The notes: generated from the letters alone by a model not told the origin. A stretch of DNA of 64,000 nt from Monoplex corrugatus (GCA_030674185.1 JAPXFY010000031.1:42857585-42921584); one strand, 5' to 3'. Counted from the stretch's first letter, positions 31,997-42,329 are shown. Translations and numbers: made by a program.

Positions 31997-34900
31997 ACGT
32001 GCATGTTTGTGTGTGTGTGTGTATATATGTATGTATGTGTGTGCTATATTTTGGGGTGCTGGTTTGTTTGATGTTGGTTTTAGTTGTTTTCTGTTTTGTT
32101 TTTCATTATTTTGTCAGTTTTTAGGGAGGAGATTTTTTTTACTGTGTTCTGTGTTAACTTTGAACATAGCATTGCTACTACTATGTACTGTTGACCTTAA
32201 GCGTGTGTGTACATTCTTCTGGACAGGTAAGTTCACATAAAGACAGTAGTGAACAGAAGTGGTATATTTAAATAAGGTATTGTTGAATAGATTAAGTGTT
32301 ATAAACAATCAAATATCAATTCAGAACAATTACTGTACATTCTTCATTACCCCCTCTGTTATGTCAATTAATATACATTATTGATTACCCCCTCTGTAAC
32401 TTCCAACCAGTGCTGAGCTCTTTTCATTTGAATGTTTGTGACGTAAAAGAAATGCTTGGTCAGAATCAGTGGACTTACACTTACAGTGTTCAAACAAGTA
32501 GAAGACAGAAAGACATTATTAGTGACAAAGAATTTTTATGCAGTTGACATAACAAAACCAGCACACAAAAGTTTTCAGGCAGCAGGTCCTTGTCAAGAAT
32601 ACATTATAGAAACCAGACTACAGGACAAAATGATAGATCAAGAGATTGAGGACATCAGATTGATTAGGACATAGATTGATGTATTACCCTGAGGACATCA
32701 GATTGATGTATTACCCTGAATCATACTGTGATTGTGTATCAATTTGTGATATGAACACAGTTATGTACGGTGTGTGTTTTGGTGTTTAACCTGATATTGA
32801 TTATTTTCACATATTATGTATGGAAAATGACAGGAAAATTGTGAACAATCATCATTATGCAGATGACACCGTTCTAAGTTGCAGAAAATTAAAAAGATCT
32901 ACAAAATCTTGTGAATATAATCGAAATAGAGAGAAGAAATAAAGGGCTGGAGCTAAATAGCAAGAAGACTGAGGTCATAGTAATCAGTAAAAAAAAAAAA
33001 AAGAGAGAATCCCTCATGCATATTAACGGCAAATGGCACCACATCGAGACAGGTTGATTAGTGTAAATACCTGGGAACGGTCATCTCATCAGACAGCAGA
33101 TGCACATTAGAAATAGCCAGCAGAATTCGCCAGGCTAAAACAGCATTAAGAAGATGCAAAGCATTCTTACCAACAAATGCCTATCAGTTAACATCAGGAA
33201 GAGAATTCGTCAGTGTTTTTTTGTTCGGATGTGAAACGTGGGCAACAACACGCAAAGTCAGAACAAAGTTGGGGCAACTGAAATGTGTTTTCTAAGAAGA
33301 ACGTTAAGAGTTCCAAGGACAGCAAAGAAAACAAACAAGACATTCTTGAAAGAGGTAGAGGAAAAAGAACAATTATGAAGAAGATTAGGAAAAAAACAAG
33401 CAACATTTACAGGACATTTTATGAGGCAAGAGAAATTAGAGCACCTAGTCACAACAGGAAAGCTGAATTCAGTTGATCTAGCACAGCAAATTGACATAGG
33501 CCTACTTCTCTGAATCGGTTGATATTAAGCAGCAAATTGACATAGGTCTACTTCTCTGAATCAGTTGATCTAGCACAGCAAATTGATTAGGTCTATTCCT
33601 GAATCAGTTGATATAACACAGCAAATTGACATAGGTCTACTTTCTGATCAGTTGATATAGCACAGCAAATTGACATAGGTCTACTTTCTGAATCAGTTAT
33701 ATACACAGCAAATTGACATAGGTCTACTTCTCTGAATCAGTTATATACACAGCAAATTGACATAGGTCTACTTTTCTGAATCAGTTGATCTAACACAGCA
33801 AATTGACATAGGCTACTTCTCTGAATCAGTTGATATAGCACAGCAAATTGACATAGGTCTACTTCTCTGAGTCAGTTGATCTAGCACAGCAAATTGACAT
33901 AGGTCTACTTATCTGATCAGTTGATATAACACAGCAAATTGACATAGGTCTACTTTTGAATCAGTTGATATAGCACAGCAAATTGACTTAGGTCTACTTA
34001 TCTGAATCAGTTGATCTAGCACAGCAAATTGACTTAGGTCTACTTTTGAATCAGTTGTTATAACACAGCAAATTGACATAGGTCTACTTCTCTGAATCAG
34101 TTGTTCTAGCACAGCAAATTGACATAGCTACTTTATGAATCAGTTGATTAGCACAGCAAATTGACATAGGTCTACTTCTATGAATCAGTTGTTCTACACA
34201 GCAAATTGACATAGGCCTACTTCTCTGAATCAGTTAATATACACAGCAAATTGACATAGGTCTACTATCTGAATCAGTTGATCTAACACAGCAAATTGAC
34301 ATAGGTCTACTTATCTGAATCAGTTGATATAGCACAGCAAATTGACATAGGTCTACTATCTGAATCAGTTGATCTAGCACAGCAAATTGACATAGGCCTA
34401 CTTCCTGAATCAGTTATATAACACAGCAAATTGACATAGGTCTACTTATCTGAATCAGTTGATCTAGCACAGCAAATTGACATAGGTCTACTTCTCTGAA
34501 TCAGTTGATATAGCACAGCAAATTGACATAGGTCTAAATTATCTGAATCAGTTGATATAGCACAGCAAATTGACATAGGTCTACTTATCTGAATCAGTTG
34601 ATATAGCACAGCAAATTGACATAGGTCTACTTATCTGAATCAGTTGATATAGCACAGCAAATTGACATAGGTCTACTTCTCTGAATCAGTTGATATAGCA
34701 CAGCAAATTGACATAGGTCCTACTTATCTGAATCAGTTGATATAACACAGCATATTGACATAGGTCTACTTATCTGAATCAGTTAATATAACACAGCATA
34801 TTGACATAGGTCTACTTATCTGAATCAGTTAATATAACACAGCAAATTGACATAGGTCTACTTATCTGAATCGGTTAATATAACACAGCAAATTGACATA

Positions 34901-35144
34901 GGTCTACTTTCCTGAATCGGTTGATCTAAGTTCTACACAGCAAATTGATATAGGCCTACTTCCATGAATCAGTTGATCTAGCACAGTGATTGACATAAAT
35001 ATCTCCCTATATTAGTTAAATCTAGGTCATCTTGACCTAAATGATCAACACCATCAAATTTAGAACAAAATCGTGGGGGGGGGGGGGGGAGGGGTTTGTG
35101 GTGTTGGATTTGTGTATGTGTTGTTGTGTGTGCGTGCGTGCGTG

Positions 35145-35181
<37 letters not shown>

Positions 35182-35819
35182 GGGTGATGGGTTTTTGTGT
35201 TGTTTTTTTCAGCGGTGGGTGTTTACATCTATGTATATGCTTGGACTGATACTTTTTCCAATTTGTGTTTGTTAACTTTGTGTATGTGTTATTATGAGCC
35301 TGTGACTACACAAATTAATTTCCATGTGGATAAATAAAATGTTATTGAATTGAATTGCATTGGTTTTTTTTAAATGTCATGACATTAATAATCATTTTTA
35401 TCTGTTGAGGGGATGAAGGGAATAGAATAATGCAAAGCCCTTGTATGGAATTAGCTCTGACCATTATGCTCAGACAGTTACCAGTTTATATTGAGCTTGT
35501 TCTTTGAATGTGATTTTTGTAACATTTTGCTTAGATCTGGAAAAAAAAAAGTTAATTGGAACAATGGAAGAGCAAAAAAACAAAAACAAAACAAAAACAA
35601 AACAAAAACTGTAGCCTTGTAGTCTATCTGTTGCAGATTGCATTATCCAAAAAATGTAGTCGACTCCATTGGGCAGTGCTGGACTGGAACACGCCTGCCA
35701 TAGAGTTGTATAAACGACGTGGAGGCATCAACCTTACAGAATCAGAGGGCTGGCATTTGTTCAGAATGACAAAACCTACCATGGAAGCTTTTGTCGCCCA
35801 GAATGGGCCCAAGTCTTGA
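18849..35819 (+). CDS. SAT2: Diamine/thialysine N-acetyltransferase SAT2-A (5 exons, complete)
   Basis: Five exons splice to ~175 residues, the size of the SSAT family. GNAT features seen: [12 protein letters not shown] at the N-terminus, [39 protein letters not shown], the acetyl-CoA pyrophosphate-binding R-x-x-G-x-G (RSKGVG), AVLDWN and LYKRRGG, whose Tyr is the expected general acid. The Glu-Asp pair in YMEDLY that binds the polyamine amine in SSAT is kept. ELAEFEK, YSTW and AVLDWN resemble SAT2 (thialysine acetyltransferase) more than SAT1, so polyamine analogues or thialysine are plausible substrates; this is inference. Cytosolic, no signal peptide. Intron phases are 0,1,1,0. One base is short at the exon 3 donor. 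Intron 3 (8.9 kb) and intron 4 (3.8 kb) carry large minisatellites. Confidence 0.92.
18949..19015. repeat. Near-perfect 30-bp inverted repeat (hairpin) in SAT2-A intron 1
   Basis: Arms 18949-18978 and 18986-19015 pair at 29 of 30 positions around a 7-nt loop. It starts 34 nt after the exon 1 donor. Confidence 0.95.
19016..20300. other. SAT2-A intron 1, mostly unique
   Basis: Contains a G20 run (~19493-19512) and a repeat shared with 36.4 kb (annotated separately). No exon recognised. Confidence 0.5.
19960..20120. mobile_element. Dispersed repeat copy (also at 36.4 kb)
   Basis: 'ggcagttccatacatgctcc', 'ctgcacaaa' and 'gcactggtaaggtcttgaaat' parallel 36385-36500 in the same order and orientation. 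Possible SINE body. Confidence 0.5.
20307..20352. repeat. (CT)n microsatellite
   Basis: Pure CT run with one CG interruption. Confidence 0.9.
20428..20661 (-). other. 77-codon unassigned ORF inside SAT2-A intron 1
   Basis: Not low-complexity: contains [20 protein letters not shown] and [14 protein letters not shown] do not recognise a family. It could be a relic of a transposon protein or chance; no splice context or start signal supports a gene. Confidence 0.2.
21003..21290. repeat. (GATA)n tetranucleotide tract
   Basis: GATA with GGCA, GGTA and GGAC variants, ending ~70 bp before SAT2-A exon 2. Confidence 0.95.
21361..21412 (+). CDS. SAT2: SAT2-A exon 2
   Basis: 52 nt, acceptor tttgcag, donor gtgaga, phase 0 in and 1 out. 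Encodes [17 protein letters not shown]. The same length as in SAT2-B, but only 7 of 17 residues agree. Confidence 0.92.
21413..22317. other. SAT2-A intron 2, unique sequence with a poly-G run
   Basis: A run of ~22 G at 22002-22023; otherwise nothing recognised. Confidence 0.5.
22318..22580 (+). mobile_element. LINE 3' tail, copy 2
   Basis: Same family and orientation as 7373-7640; begins 'ctgtctcccttcaagtctaa' and ends in a (TTATTG)n-like tail that runs into further TTG/TTA repeats to ~22670. Confidence 0.7.
22788..22855 (+). CDS. SAT2: SAT2-A exon 3 (donor uncertain)
   Basis: Acceptor gtttcag. Encodes [20 protein letters not shown] and Ser-Pro. The nearest GT donor (gtagaa after CCA) leaves phase 0, but exon 4 needs phase 1 and SAT2-B has phase 1 here. 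Either one G is missing from the consensus (CCAG|gtagaa) or a donor 22 nt further on (gtgtac after TTAT) is used, adding ~7 residues. Confidence 0.85.
22856..23710. other. SAT2-A intron 3, left part
   Basis: AT-rich. A short phrase ('tctcaacaca', 'aaaca..gata') recurs near 23050 and 23170. No exon seen. Confidence 0.45.
23711..27116. repeat. 34-bp AT-rich minisatellite, ~100 units
   Basis: Unit 'aatgtatacagaagcact' followed by 'aatatatcacacatat'. Units at 25.7-26.95 kb are nearly identical. Between ~24.3 and 25.4 kb they are ragged, almost all by missing bases. Lies in SAT2-A intron 3. Confidence 0.96.
27195..27656. repeat. Second 34-bp minisatellite, ~14 units, unrelated sequence
   Basis: Unit 'ctgtggtcatcaccatatg' then 'aatacatgatcctat'. 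Very uniform. Same period as the neighbouring array but no obvious sequence similarity. Confidence 0.95.
27657..28803. other. Intron 3 segment without recognised elements
   Basis: Contains a short (GT)n at ~28550 and mixed unique DNA. 27840-28240 has repeat-like texture, but no second copy was found in this window. Confidence 0.4.
28804..28995. repeat. ~50-bp tandem repeat, four copies
   Basis: 'gtgagacaagattgtgttaa' followed by 'ggatattctgtgaaccagag' recurs four times with small insertions. Confidence 0.9.
29310..29429 (+). repeat. LTR end, direct orientation (left)
   Basis: Ends 'aaaagcatgaca', followed at 29430 by 'gtggtgaccctgacgt', which looks like a tRNA primer-binding site. 29353-29429 matches 31248-31316 directly and 30756-30860 inverted. 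Confidence 0.8.
29955..30495. repeat. 30-bp repeat within the gag-like ORF
   Basis: Unit 'gaaaaacaaagagaacatga' plus 'aagacaaagt', ~18 units coding a charged, probably helical decapeptide. Frame is lost after ~30120 by single-base losses. Confidence 0.88.
30738..30880 (-). repeat. LTR end plus primer-binding site, inverted
   Basis: Reverse complement of the left LTR end; 'acgtcggggtcaccac' is the inverted primer-binding motif. It abuts the integrase fragment at ~30740. Confidence 0.8.
31248..31316 (+). repeat. LTR end, direct orientation (right)
   Basis: 'ggttgcgtgacggacgaatg' to 'aaaagcatgaca', near-identical to the left copy but followed by non-element sequence. Confidence 0.8.
31317..31719. 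other. Intron 3 right end
   Basis: Unique sequence up to the exon 4 acceptor; nothing recognised. Confidence 0.5.
31720..31877 (+). CDS. SAT2: SAT2-A exon 4 (acetyl-CoA-binding core)
   Basis: Acceptor ttttttcag, donor gtcaat, phase 1 in and 0 out. Encodes [35 protein letters not shown] and TALWVETTK. Contains the R-x-x-G-x-G loop. Roughly three quarters identical to SAT2-B exon 4. Confidence 0.95.
31878..32835. other. SAT2-A intron 4, left part
   Basis: Short (GT)n at ~31965-32045. A 72-codon open stretch at 32456 has no recognisable motif. Nothing else seen. Confidence 0.45.
32836..33464 (+). mobile_element. RTE-type LINE family 2, 3' fragment
   Basis: Reads HHYADDTVL (reverse transcriptase YADD), then [25 protein letters not shown] and IRKK-like segments in shifting frames. 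The same order is seen at 62475-63250 (minus). It ends abruptly after a VTTGKL-like segment, where the 46-bp array begins. Confidence 0.82.
33466..34997. repeat. 46-bp minisatellite, ~33 units
   Basis: Unit 'atctgaatcagttgatatag' then 'cacagcaaattgacatagg' and 'tctactt'. Variants at TATAGC/TCTAGC/TATAAC. Lies in SAT2-A intron 4. Confidence 0.96.
34998..35636. other. SAT2-A intron 4, right part
   Basis: Poly-G (~35076-35088), a (GT)n run (~35126-35180) and an A-rich stretch before the exon 5 acceptor. Confidence 0.6.
35637..35819 (+). CDS. SAT2: SAT2-A exon 5 (C-terminus)
   Basis: Acceptor ttgcag; 60 codons then TGA. Encodes [37 protein letters not shown] and [13 protein letters not shown]. 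Tyr in LYKRRGG is the expected catalytic acid; EGWHLF is a family hallmark. Confidence 0.95.
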   Translation: MALSKKCSRLHWAVLDWNTPAIELYKRRGGINLTESEGWHLFRMTKPTMEAFVAQNGPKS

Positions 35820-37250
35820 TTTATGTTGAATGTCTTGACCAATTTAGGGGAGAAATATCTGATATTATCTTTATGATTGTGGGTGCTGGTGTATAGAGAA
35901 GCATGTTTCATTTTCCCCATTTCGATTGTGACTATATTTTGTTTTCATCTCATAAATAAGCGTATTTTCTCAGGAAAAAATGGCTGTAAAAAGCAGTCTG
36001 TTAAAAATGTAAAACAGGACATGAGTGTAACATGTCCAAGTTGTATCAAAGTCCAGATCACACCTTTTTTATCAGAAGTAATCTAACAGTCAAAATCAAA
36101 AACTAGTAATGAAACATAATCATAACAAATAAAAAGAATTACAGCAATTTTGTCAGAAAACTGCATGAAAAAATTAATAGTCTGGCAACAGGTGATTTCT
36201 AATCAAAATGCCTTCAAACTCAAAATTAGACAATTAATGTGACAGTGAGTAAAGATTAGAAGTCAGCAATTACACTGACTTTGATTATGAACATTTTTCT
36301 CAGGCTTATGCTCCATAATACTCACTATTTTCATCAACATTGCTGTGATTCTAGTTTGGAATTTATTCAAGAGAGATCCATTGCACTCGGACAGTTCTGC
36401 CTGTGCTCCACTGAAATCAGCCGGCAATTATCTGGCAGCTTTGTACCCTGCACAAAGTTATCTGCACTGACAAGGTCTTGAAATAAGGAAGGAGATGTGA
36501 TATGGGGGAGGAGGGGGGCAGGGGGAAAGATGACCAACATAATAGCGAAATCACCAGTCAGAATGATTGGAGCATTGAGGGGTCAGTGATCAGGTCAGAC
36601 TTTATGTTGCTGGCTGAGATTGAACTTCAGACCTAACATCTTGAATATGTGGCTCAATCAAATGAACCAACCTGCCCCACTTGCCCACCCACCCAAGAAC
36701 TGTTTAGTGGCCCACATGGAAGTTGAACTCCGGTGTGTTAACCAGCTCAGCTAATAAGCTTTATGAAATTTTGTTTTATCAGACTTTTTTTTTTTCACTT
36801 TTTATTTGGTTTGTTGTTGCTTTTGTTGTTGCTGTTCTTGTTGTTTTTAACATTGATATTGCATGTTACAAAAAGAATATTGTAAACAGATAAACAAGAA
36901 ATATGTGTGTGTGCATGCGCATGTGTGATTGCGTGCTCGTGTGTGTGTGTGTGTGTGTGCGCAGCACTTGTTTGGCATTTTATTGTATTAAGTTTCAGTT
37001 AAAGTGTTCAATTACAGTTTTTGTTGAAATTTTCAGTTGTTTTTCCAGTTTCTCATTTGTTCCATGCATTTTATCAAACTGAACATGTTTCCCCGAGTTT
37101 TATTCATAATTTGTTTTAATTATTTCCACATTGAGGTGTGTATATTTGGCTGTCCATACAACGTTTATGTTAACCTGACAATAAAAGGTTTATGGCACAT
37201 GTCTTTGAGTTCCATTATACAAATTTTGTTCTATGTATGTACCGCATCGT
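35820..37250. other. SAT2-A 3' UTR and intergenic DNA
   Basis: Holds the second copy of the 19.96-kb repeat (~36370-36540), a poly-G/GA stretch and a (GT)n run at ~36905-36962. No gene recognised. Confidence 0.5.
36128..36133 (+). promoter_or_regulatory. Candidate poly(A) signal of SAT2-A
   Basis: AATAAA 309 nt after the stop; no other exact hexamer was noticed nearer. Weak evidence. Confidence 0.3.
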
Positions 37251-37302
37251 GAATATTCATATTCGTATTTTTCATATTCATATATTCATATTCATATTCC
37301 TT
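37247..37302. repeat. (ATATTC)n tract
   Basis: Imperfect TATTCA hexamers. Confidence 0.85.
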
Positions 37303-37495
37303 CCTTTTTTGTCACAGTGGAATGTAGTTCCATAACATTTCAGTCTGAAAAAGATGCTGTGTATTTATGCCCATATTCAGTTGTCTTGTTGGAATCTCGT
37401 CAAGTTAAAGGAAAAATAGGCAGTTACTGCAGTACACATTTTTTTTATAATTAATCAGATAACATTCATGTCAACACTCCCCCTCCCCTCCCCAC

Positions 37496-37897
37496 TTGTG
37501 GGGATGCTAGTATAAACAGTATCCCCACCTTATGGAAATTCTGTGCTACAAATTTTCTCTTCTCTGTCACTCTCTTTGTTTCTTTCTTCCTCCTTTGCTT
37601 TCTGTCATTTCTTCCTGACATTTTATTTGTTCGTTAAAGTTTTACATACTTTCTCTTAGGATTGATAATTGAGCACATATGTTAAGTGCAGTTTTGGCCC
37701 TAGGGGAGTGAGATATGTGGAAACAGTTTTAGGTAATTTAGACCTGCTTTTATAAGTGTTTTAGTGTCTTTAGTTATGTTTAAATTTGTATTCAGATATG
37801 CTTTTTAAATCCACTGTGCTATAAACTGGATGGAGCGGTCAACGCCAGGGGCATCTACTTAGATTATGTGCACAAATGCACTGGTATGTGTACTGTC
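37496..37897 (+). repeat. Unclassified ~0.5-kb dispersed repeat, copy 1 (truncated)
   Basis: Begins 'tgtggggatgctagtat', pairs with 'agtatccccacc' as a small hairpin, then 'ttctgtgctacaaattt', 'tgagatatgtgg', 'ggtaatttagacctg', 'ggggcatctacttagatta'. It stops where the CR1-type LINE begins. Confidence 0.85.
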
Positions 37898-38148
37898 ACA
37901 GTCTCCATCCAAAATGAATCAGCACAGCATCATCATGACGAAAAGATTTACCTCTCCCAACAAAACATACAAATGAAGAACTCCCATCTGTATTCTCCAA
38001 CTATTTCACCACCAAAATACAAACTCTTTGTGACAGGCTTGACAGGACACCCTGTCAACCATGCCCACCTGACCCTTCCTTCTCTGGCACACCTCTTACT
38101 ACTTTTACCCCAGTCTCACAAGAAGAAATTCTCAACACAATCAGATCC

Positions 38149-39669
38149 ATGTCGTTCAAAACCTGCGAACTGGATCCTCTTCCAGGTTCTCTCTACGCCG
38201 ACTGTCTCCCTACTCTCCTCCCATTCATCACTGACATCATCAACACTTCTCTTCAAACTGGAACTGTCCCAGATTCTTTCAAGTCTGCTATTGTTCACCC
38301 TCTCCTCAAGAAACACAATTTAGACCCAAATGAAGTGAAAAATTACTGGCCTATCTCTAATCTCTCTTTCTTGTCAAAACTCCTTGAAAAAGTCGTCCTC
38401 AACCAGCTGAACTCTCACCTGTCTGCCAACAATCTCCTCAATCCTTTCCAGTCAGCCTACCGCCAGTGCCATAGCACTGAAACTGCCCTACTACACATTC
38501 TCAACAATCTCCTCCTTGCAACTGATACTGGCAAAGTCTCTCTCCTCACACTCCTTGATCTGTCTGCAGCCTTTGATACCATTGATCATGGTATTCTCCT
38601 TTCTAGACTTCATCATACTTTTGGCATCTCTGACATTGCTCTGTCTTGGTTTACTTCATACCTATCAAACAGAAAACAAACCGTTCTCATCAATGGCACT
38701 TACTCTCAACCTGCATACCTGACCTGTGATGTTCCACAAGGATCTGTCCTTGGCCCTGTTCTTTTCACTCTTTACACCTCCCCCCTGTCCACCATCATCA
38801 ACTCTCACTCTATAAAACACCACTTCTATGCTGATGACACCCAACTTCAAGACAGTGACTCACCTGATAATATACAGCGCCTGTTGACTCGCACCACTGA
38901 GTGTTACTCAGACATTAAGAACTGGATGACGTTCAACAAACTTCAGCTTAATGACGACAAGACAGAAGCTATCCTCATTGGCACCCATCAGAAACTTTCT
39001 CAGCTGCCTCCTCTTTCTCTCCCATTATGTAACACATCAGTCCCAATTTCTGATTCAGCTAAAAACCTTGGTGTCTGCATTGACTCTACCCTCTCCATGA
39101 ACAACTTTGTTTCTCAAACTGCCAGATCCTGCTACTATCATCTCCATCGTATAAGGCTGATCAGGAAGTATCTCTCTGTGGAAACAACTGCAAAACTCGT
39201 TCTCTCCTTCATAATGTCTCGCATTGACTATTGCAATTCACTCCTGTCTGGTCTTCCTGCCTCCACCATTCACATCCTACAGCGCATTCAAAACAATGCT
39301 GTACGCCTTGTACTCAAAAAGAAAAAAGCTGACCACATATCTCCTCTCCTGGCACAACTTCACTGGCTCCCTGTATCAAAGCGCATACAGTACAAACTAG
39401 ACACCATGTGCTACAAAAGCCTCAATAACGCAGCCCCCGATCACCTGTCAAGCCTACTTGAGATCTATGTTCCCTCACGTACCCTCCGCTCTGCCTCCGA
39501 TCCTCTGACTTTTCGCTTTCCACGCACTAAGCTCAATACCTATGGTCCACAAGCCTTCTCTGTTTCTGGTCCACTCTCCTGGAACAAACTTCCTCTCTCA
39601 GTCCGTCAGCAACCTACTTTTGTCTCCTTCAAGTCCGCTCTGAAAACTCACCTTTTCTCCTCCGCATAA
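38149..39669 (+). CDS. LINE reverse transcriptase (CR1/L2-type), N-terminally truncated
   Basis: About 507 codons from the first in-frame ATG, with no stop or frameshift. Reverse transcriptase motifs in order: palm A (DLSAAFDTID), B (PQGSVLGPV), C (YADD) and the thumb region. It lacks the N-terminal APE-type endonuclease found in complete elements, so it cannot transpose alone. Confidence 0.9.
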   Translation: MSFKTCELDPLPGSLYADCLPTLLPFITDIINTSLQTGTVPDSFKSAIVHPLLKKHNLDPNEVKNYWPISNLSFLSKLLEKVVLNQLNSHLSANNLLNPFQSAYRQCHSTETALLHILNNLLLATDTGKVSLLTLLDLSAAFDTIDHGILLSRLHHTFGISDIALSWFTSYLSNRKQTVLINGTYSQPAYLTCDVPQGSVLGPVLFTLYTSPLSTIINSHSIKHHFYADDTQLQDSDSPDNIQRLLTRTTECYSDIKNWMTFNKLQLNDDKTEAILIGTHQKLSQLPPLSLPLCNTSVPISDSAKNLGVCIDSTLSMNNFVSQTARSCYYHLHRIRLIRKYLSVETTAKLVLSFIMSRIDYCNSLLSGLPASTIHILQRIQNNAVRLVLKKKKADHISPLLAQLHWLPVSKRIQYKLDTMCYKSLNNAAPDHLSSLLEIYVPSRTLRSASDPLTFRFPRTKLNTYGPQAFSVSGPLSWNKLPLSVRQQPTFVSFKSALKTHLFSSA

Positions 39670-39849
39670 AATCCTAACCTCACTCAACCCCCCCCCCCCC
39701 CCCCCCCCCCTCTGCAGCCTGTCTCCGCTTGGAGGGGAATCACATGGTTATAATAATATATAATTGTATATGCTATGCTCTCTATAATTTTCCATTGCTT
39801 TTATTCTTGCTTTTATTGCTTTTATTCTTTCTCCCCATTTATAGCCATG

Positions 39850-39925
39850 CGTGTGTGTGAGTGTGTGTGTGTGTGTGTGCGTGCATGTGTGTGCGTGCGT
39901 GCGTGCTTGCGTGTGTGTCTGCTTC
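39850..39925. repeat. (GT)n and (GTGC)n in the LINE 3' UTR
   Basis: GT run with GTGC variants between the ORF and the LINE tail. Confidence 0.85.
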
Positions 39926-40004
39926 AGCGCTTAGATTTGATTTTATCAAGATTTTGCGCTATATAAATATTGTAATTAATTATTATTATCATTCCCATTG
40001 TAAT

Positions 40005-40870
40005 CACCACAGCATCATCATTATCATTCCCATTGTAATCATCATAGCACCATAAAAAAGTGTCCCGGATTCTTCTACCCTTTACAGTCTGCTCTCCAGG
40101 TCACCTCACTGTAGGTGGGGTTGCAGGTGTTGGAGAGCTGAGACAGGTGTTGGTGTCATGCAGGTATTTACACAGAAGCAGTGCAGAAAATGGTGCAGCC
40201 AAAAAAAACAAAAACAAAAAAAACGAAGAAAAAAGGGAATCCAACCAAAATATATATACATAGAAATTTTGCTTATGTAGCTCCTGCTCTCTGATCTGAA
40301 TACATGGATTTGCATATTTCAAACTGCCCTAGTATCCCCAGAAAGAAATTCTGTGCTAGACAATTTCCTCTTTTTTGCCACTCTCTTTGTTTCTGCCTTG
40401 TTCCTTTGCTTTCTGTCATTTTGTCTTATCATTTTCCGCCTTGCTGATCCATTCACCTGTATGCGTTTAATAAAGTCTTACTTTGTCTTAGGTTTGATAA
40501 TTGAGTACATATATTTAGTGCATTTTTGGCTCCAGGGAAATGAGATATGCGGAAGCAATTTTAGGTAATTTAGGCTCGTTTTTATATATGTTTTAGTGTC
40601 TTTAGATATGTTTAAATTTGCATTCAGGTAAGTTTTTGAAATACCATGTGTGATAAATTGGATGGAGTGTCAGTGCCAGGGGCATCCCCTTAGATTATGT
40701 GCGTGAATGCATTGATATGTGTACTTCATTTTCTTGGATGTGTGTACTTCATTTTCTTTTCCTTTTTCTTTTGCCTGTTGAAGTATTGTGTATGTTTTGA
40801 AACAGTTTTAGCTCTGATGTGGTTCTACGCAGTTGGCTGGGCTTTAAACAGAAATAGTGATAATGATAAC
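40005..40870 (+). repeat. Unclassified dispersed repeat, copy 2
   Basis: Starts with (ATC)n and 'agcaccataaaaaagtgtcc'. After an intervening unique part, 40330-40870 matches copies 1 and 3 ('ggtaatttaggctcg', 'gataaattggatggagtg', 'ttggctgggctttaaacag'). Confidence 0.85.
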
Positions 40871-41125
40871 TCAAACTGAGAAAGAGAGAAAAAGAAGAAA
40901 ATGTTTCACTCGCAGCATCTTCAACATCACATCTTTCAGCACTGTATAATGAGTTGAACATGGTAGTGAACAGATACACCAGACTGTATCGTGTGAACGC
41001 CTGGTGAATTGTGTGAACGCCTGGTGAATTGTCTACTTGTGGGAATGCTAACACCACAGATTTTGTACTTTTCAAGATCACTGTGGTCTTCAGGAAGCAC
41101 AGGATGATACAACACTTGACAAGAA

Positions 41126-41660
41126 GTTGAGGACAATGGTGGACTATCACACAGCAGTGAAAACAGGATTCTGAGAATGTAAAGTATGTTAGAAATTCCT
41201 CAGAGGACAATGCTGGACTGTCACAGCAGTGAAAACAGAATGTAAAGTGTGAAAACATAATGTAAAGTAGTGTCCGAAATTCCTCAGAGGACAATGGCGG
41301 ACTGTCACAGCAGTGAAAACATAATGTAAAGTAGTGTCCGAAATTCCTTAGAAGACAATGGCGGACTGTCACAGCAGTGAAAACATAATGTAAAGTAGTG
41401 TCCAAAATTCCTCAGAGGACAATGGCGGACTGTCACAGCAGTGAAAACATAATGTAAAGTATTGTCCGAAATCCCTCAGAGGACAATGGCGGACTGTCAC
41501 AGCAGTGAAAACAGAATGTAGTGTCAGAAATTCCTCAGAGGACAATCGTGGACTGTCACAGCAGTGAAAACATAATGTAGTGTCCGAAATTCCTTAGAAG
41601 ACAATGGCGGACTGTCACAGCAGTGAAAACATAATGTAGTGTCAGAAATTTCTCAGAGGA
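41126..41660. repeat. 64-bp tandem repeat, ~8 units
   Basis: Unit contains 'ttcctcagaggacaatggcg', 'gactgtcacagcagtgaaaa' and 'cataatgtaaagta'. Some units lack the last ~8 bp. Confidence 0.95.
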
Positions 41661-41852
41661 TGTGCTGTTCCCACACCTTTCTCCAAACGTGTTAATTTTA
41701 TGCACTCTTATGGTCTGTGTGGACTGGATTTTTGCACCTAGGACTTGCAGACTTACACATTCTTGATTCATCAACGGTCGACATCATTGGTTCACATTTA
41801 GTAAAGATCTCTTGTCAAGAAACGGGAGAGAAAATACTGCTTACACGTTTCT

Positions 41853-41855
41853 CTG

Positions 41856-41907
<52 letters not shown>

Positions 41908-41946
41908 CACACACACACACACGTACACACATACACACACACACAC
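41853..41946. repeat. (CT)n then (CA)n microsatellite
   Basis: CT run ~41858-41907, followed directly by CA. Confidence 0.93.
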
Positions 41947-42329
41947 TTCTCCAATCAGTATGAATTAATCTCTCCTTAAAAAAAGAGAAGTGTTGGAGGG
42001 ATAAATTAAAATATATTTTATAATTGACAAAACATGGCGGGTGCAAATGTTCAGCTTCTACCTTTGTCAGAGAACCTTATTAAATTTAGGACAAATAATA
42101 GAGAGAATATTTTTAATTAATCTACAGGCAAAGGCACATGATCCAGCCAGTAAACAGTTGATTATCCAACAACAGTAAGAACGTATGAGCAAACTAAGCT
42201 GATTGAATATGCAGTGACAACAGTTCCGTCATTCATCAAAAACAACGACAGCAGATATGTAGTCAGCTGCACACTCAATTATTTTCCGTCTGCCCGACAT
42301 CAAAACCAACAGGTTTTGTAGATCAGTCT

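Larger units (their letters stand above)
37898..39990 (+). mobile_element. 5'-truncated CR1/L2-type LINE
   Basis: An open frame runs from ~37939 (without ATG at first) to the stop at 39669: LPSVFSNYFTTKI, VSQEEILNTIRSM, YWPISNLSFLSKLLEKVV, LDLSAAFDTIDH, VPQGSVLGPVLFTLY, FYADDTQL and the typical C-terminus (FSVSGPLSWNKLPLS, FKSALKTHLFS). The endonuclease half is missing. The 3' UTR ends 'gcgctatataaatat' plus an (ATT)n tail, typical of this clade. A C20 run sits just after the stop. Confidence 0.92.

Noticed and set aside
32456..32674. 72-codon plus frame in SAT2-A intron 4
   Set aside because: No motif, no splice context, no similarity to elements seen here.
38116..38316. Minus-strand frame over the CR1-type LINE
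   Set aside because: Shadow of the reverse transcriptase ORF.
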